NCBI GenBank assembly: GCA_902806095.1
Contig: CADCVF010000003.1
Location: 1 to 55,315, forward strand
Direction: 5' to 3'
DNA length: 55,315 nt
Origin: an uncultured Rubrobacteraceae bacterium
GTDB lineage: Bacteria; Actinomycetota; Rubrobacteria; Rubrobacterales; Rubrobacteraceae
Each line of letters opens with the position of its first letter. Positions within the stretch are counted from its first letter, which is position 1. Below are positions 55,098 to 55,315 of the stretch, in pieces. Under the pieces are notes generated by a model. It was not told the DNA's origin. It did no database searches and worked only from the letters and a program-made list of their open reading frames with translations. A program made the translations under genes and the position numbers.

Positions 55098-55315
55098 ATG
55101 ATACTCGTCACTGGCGGGGCAGGCTTTATCGGAAGCCATCTGGTGGATACCCTTTTGGCTGCCGGACAGGAACCGGTAGTTCTGGACAACCTGGCCAGCG
55201 GCGACCGGGAGAACCTGCCCAACGGAACAAAGCTGATGGAGATGGATATCGTGGATGCCGGGGTGGTGGAGGCCATGGCCGAACTAAAGCCGGAAGTCGT
55301 GATTCACGCCGCCGC
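55098..55315 (+). CDS. NAD-dependent epimerase, GalE-like, 5' part
   Basis: The first 72 codons of an extended-SDR enzyme; the gene runs off the window. The NAD motif is [20 protein letters not shown], then [15 protein letters not shown] and a KPEVVIHAA segment, as in UDP-glucose 4-epimerase. AAAGGA lies 8 bases before ATG 55098. The substrate cannot be fixed from this part alone. Confidence 0.82.
   Translation, partial: MILVTGGAGFIGSHLVDTLLAAGQEPVVLDNLASGDRENLPNGTKLMEMDIVDAGVVEAMAELKPEVVIHAA

Overview
The window reads as chromosomal DNA of a high-GC Gram-positive bacterium. The best guess is a deep-branching actinobacterium of the Rubrobacter type. Reasons: GC-rich codons combined with frequent ATA (Ile) and AGG (Arg); an actinobacterial cell-wall signalling cluster (PASTA kinase, PstP-like phosphatase, two FHA proteins, RodA/FtsW and a PBP); an OpcA-linked pentose phosphate operon; and MutL, which most Actinobacteria lack. 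The lineage is inferred from gene content, not from a marker-gene search.

Layout. 1-2.9 kb: the end of a secreted choice-of-anchor protein, a secreted cupin and a 3-hydroxyacyl-CoA dehydrogenase, with three copies of a ~57-bp repeat between them. 2.9-5.7 kb: a small accessory island with a tyrosine integrase, an unrecognised protein with a PD-(D/E)XK nuclease signature, and a C-terminal scrap resembling an N6-adenine methyltransferase. 6.0-9.4 kb: succinate dehydrogenase operon. 9.5-13.4 kb: tRNA-Gly(CCC), HIT and Nudix proteins, a CoaC-like flavoprotein, a LuxR-type regulator and an SDR. 13.5-16 kb: a long coiled-coil/beta-CASP metallo-beta-lactamase fusion. 16.3-25.5 kb: the minus-strand cell-wall signalling operon. 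25.8-37.7 kb: tRNA-Leu(CAG), an Lrp-type RAM protein, a YbdK-like ligase, an EamA transporter, MutL, AccB-AccC, a YqhQ/DUF1385 protein, an SDR, a membrane protein and a circularly permuted ATP-grasp protein. 37.7-42.6 kb: a replication/recombination cluster (DnaD-like, DnaC/DnaI-like loader, Rad52/DdrA-like protein, ComEC-type hydrolase, SSB) followed by a decaying HNH endonuclease. 42.8-48.4 kb: oxidative pentose phosphate operon (tal, 6PGDH, zwf, opcA, pgl). 48.4-50.2 kb: an epimerase and a second LuxR-type regulator. 50.5-55 kb: a divergent pair resembling Mycobacterium tuberculosis Rv3378c and Rv3377c (halimane-type diterpene synthesis), with a GGDEF-EAL protein overlapping the cyclase gene; then the start of a GalE-like epimerase.

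The most interesting system is the diterpene locus: a class II cyclase and an Rv3378c-like cis-prenyltransferase-fold enzyme outside mycobacteria, apparently coupled to a c-di-GMP enzyme. Second is the primosome/annealing cluster. A mosaic intergenic repeat family built from GCTGAAATGCTGA and AGCGTGCTGA modules occurs at nine places and in one case supplies the 3' end of a coding sequence.

All family assignments come from motif reading and memory; no database search was run. Several starts were moved inside longer open frames because of ribosome-binding sites, -10 boxes or family alignments; each case is noted.
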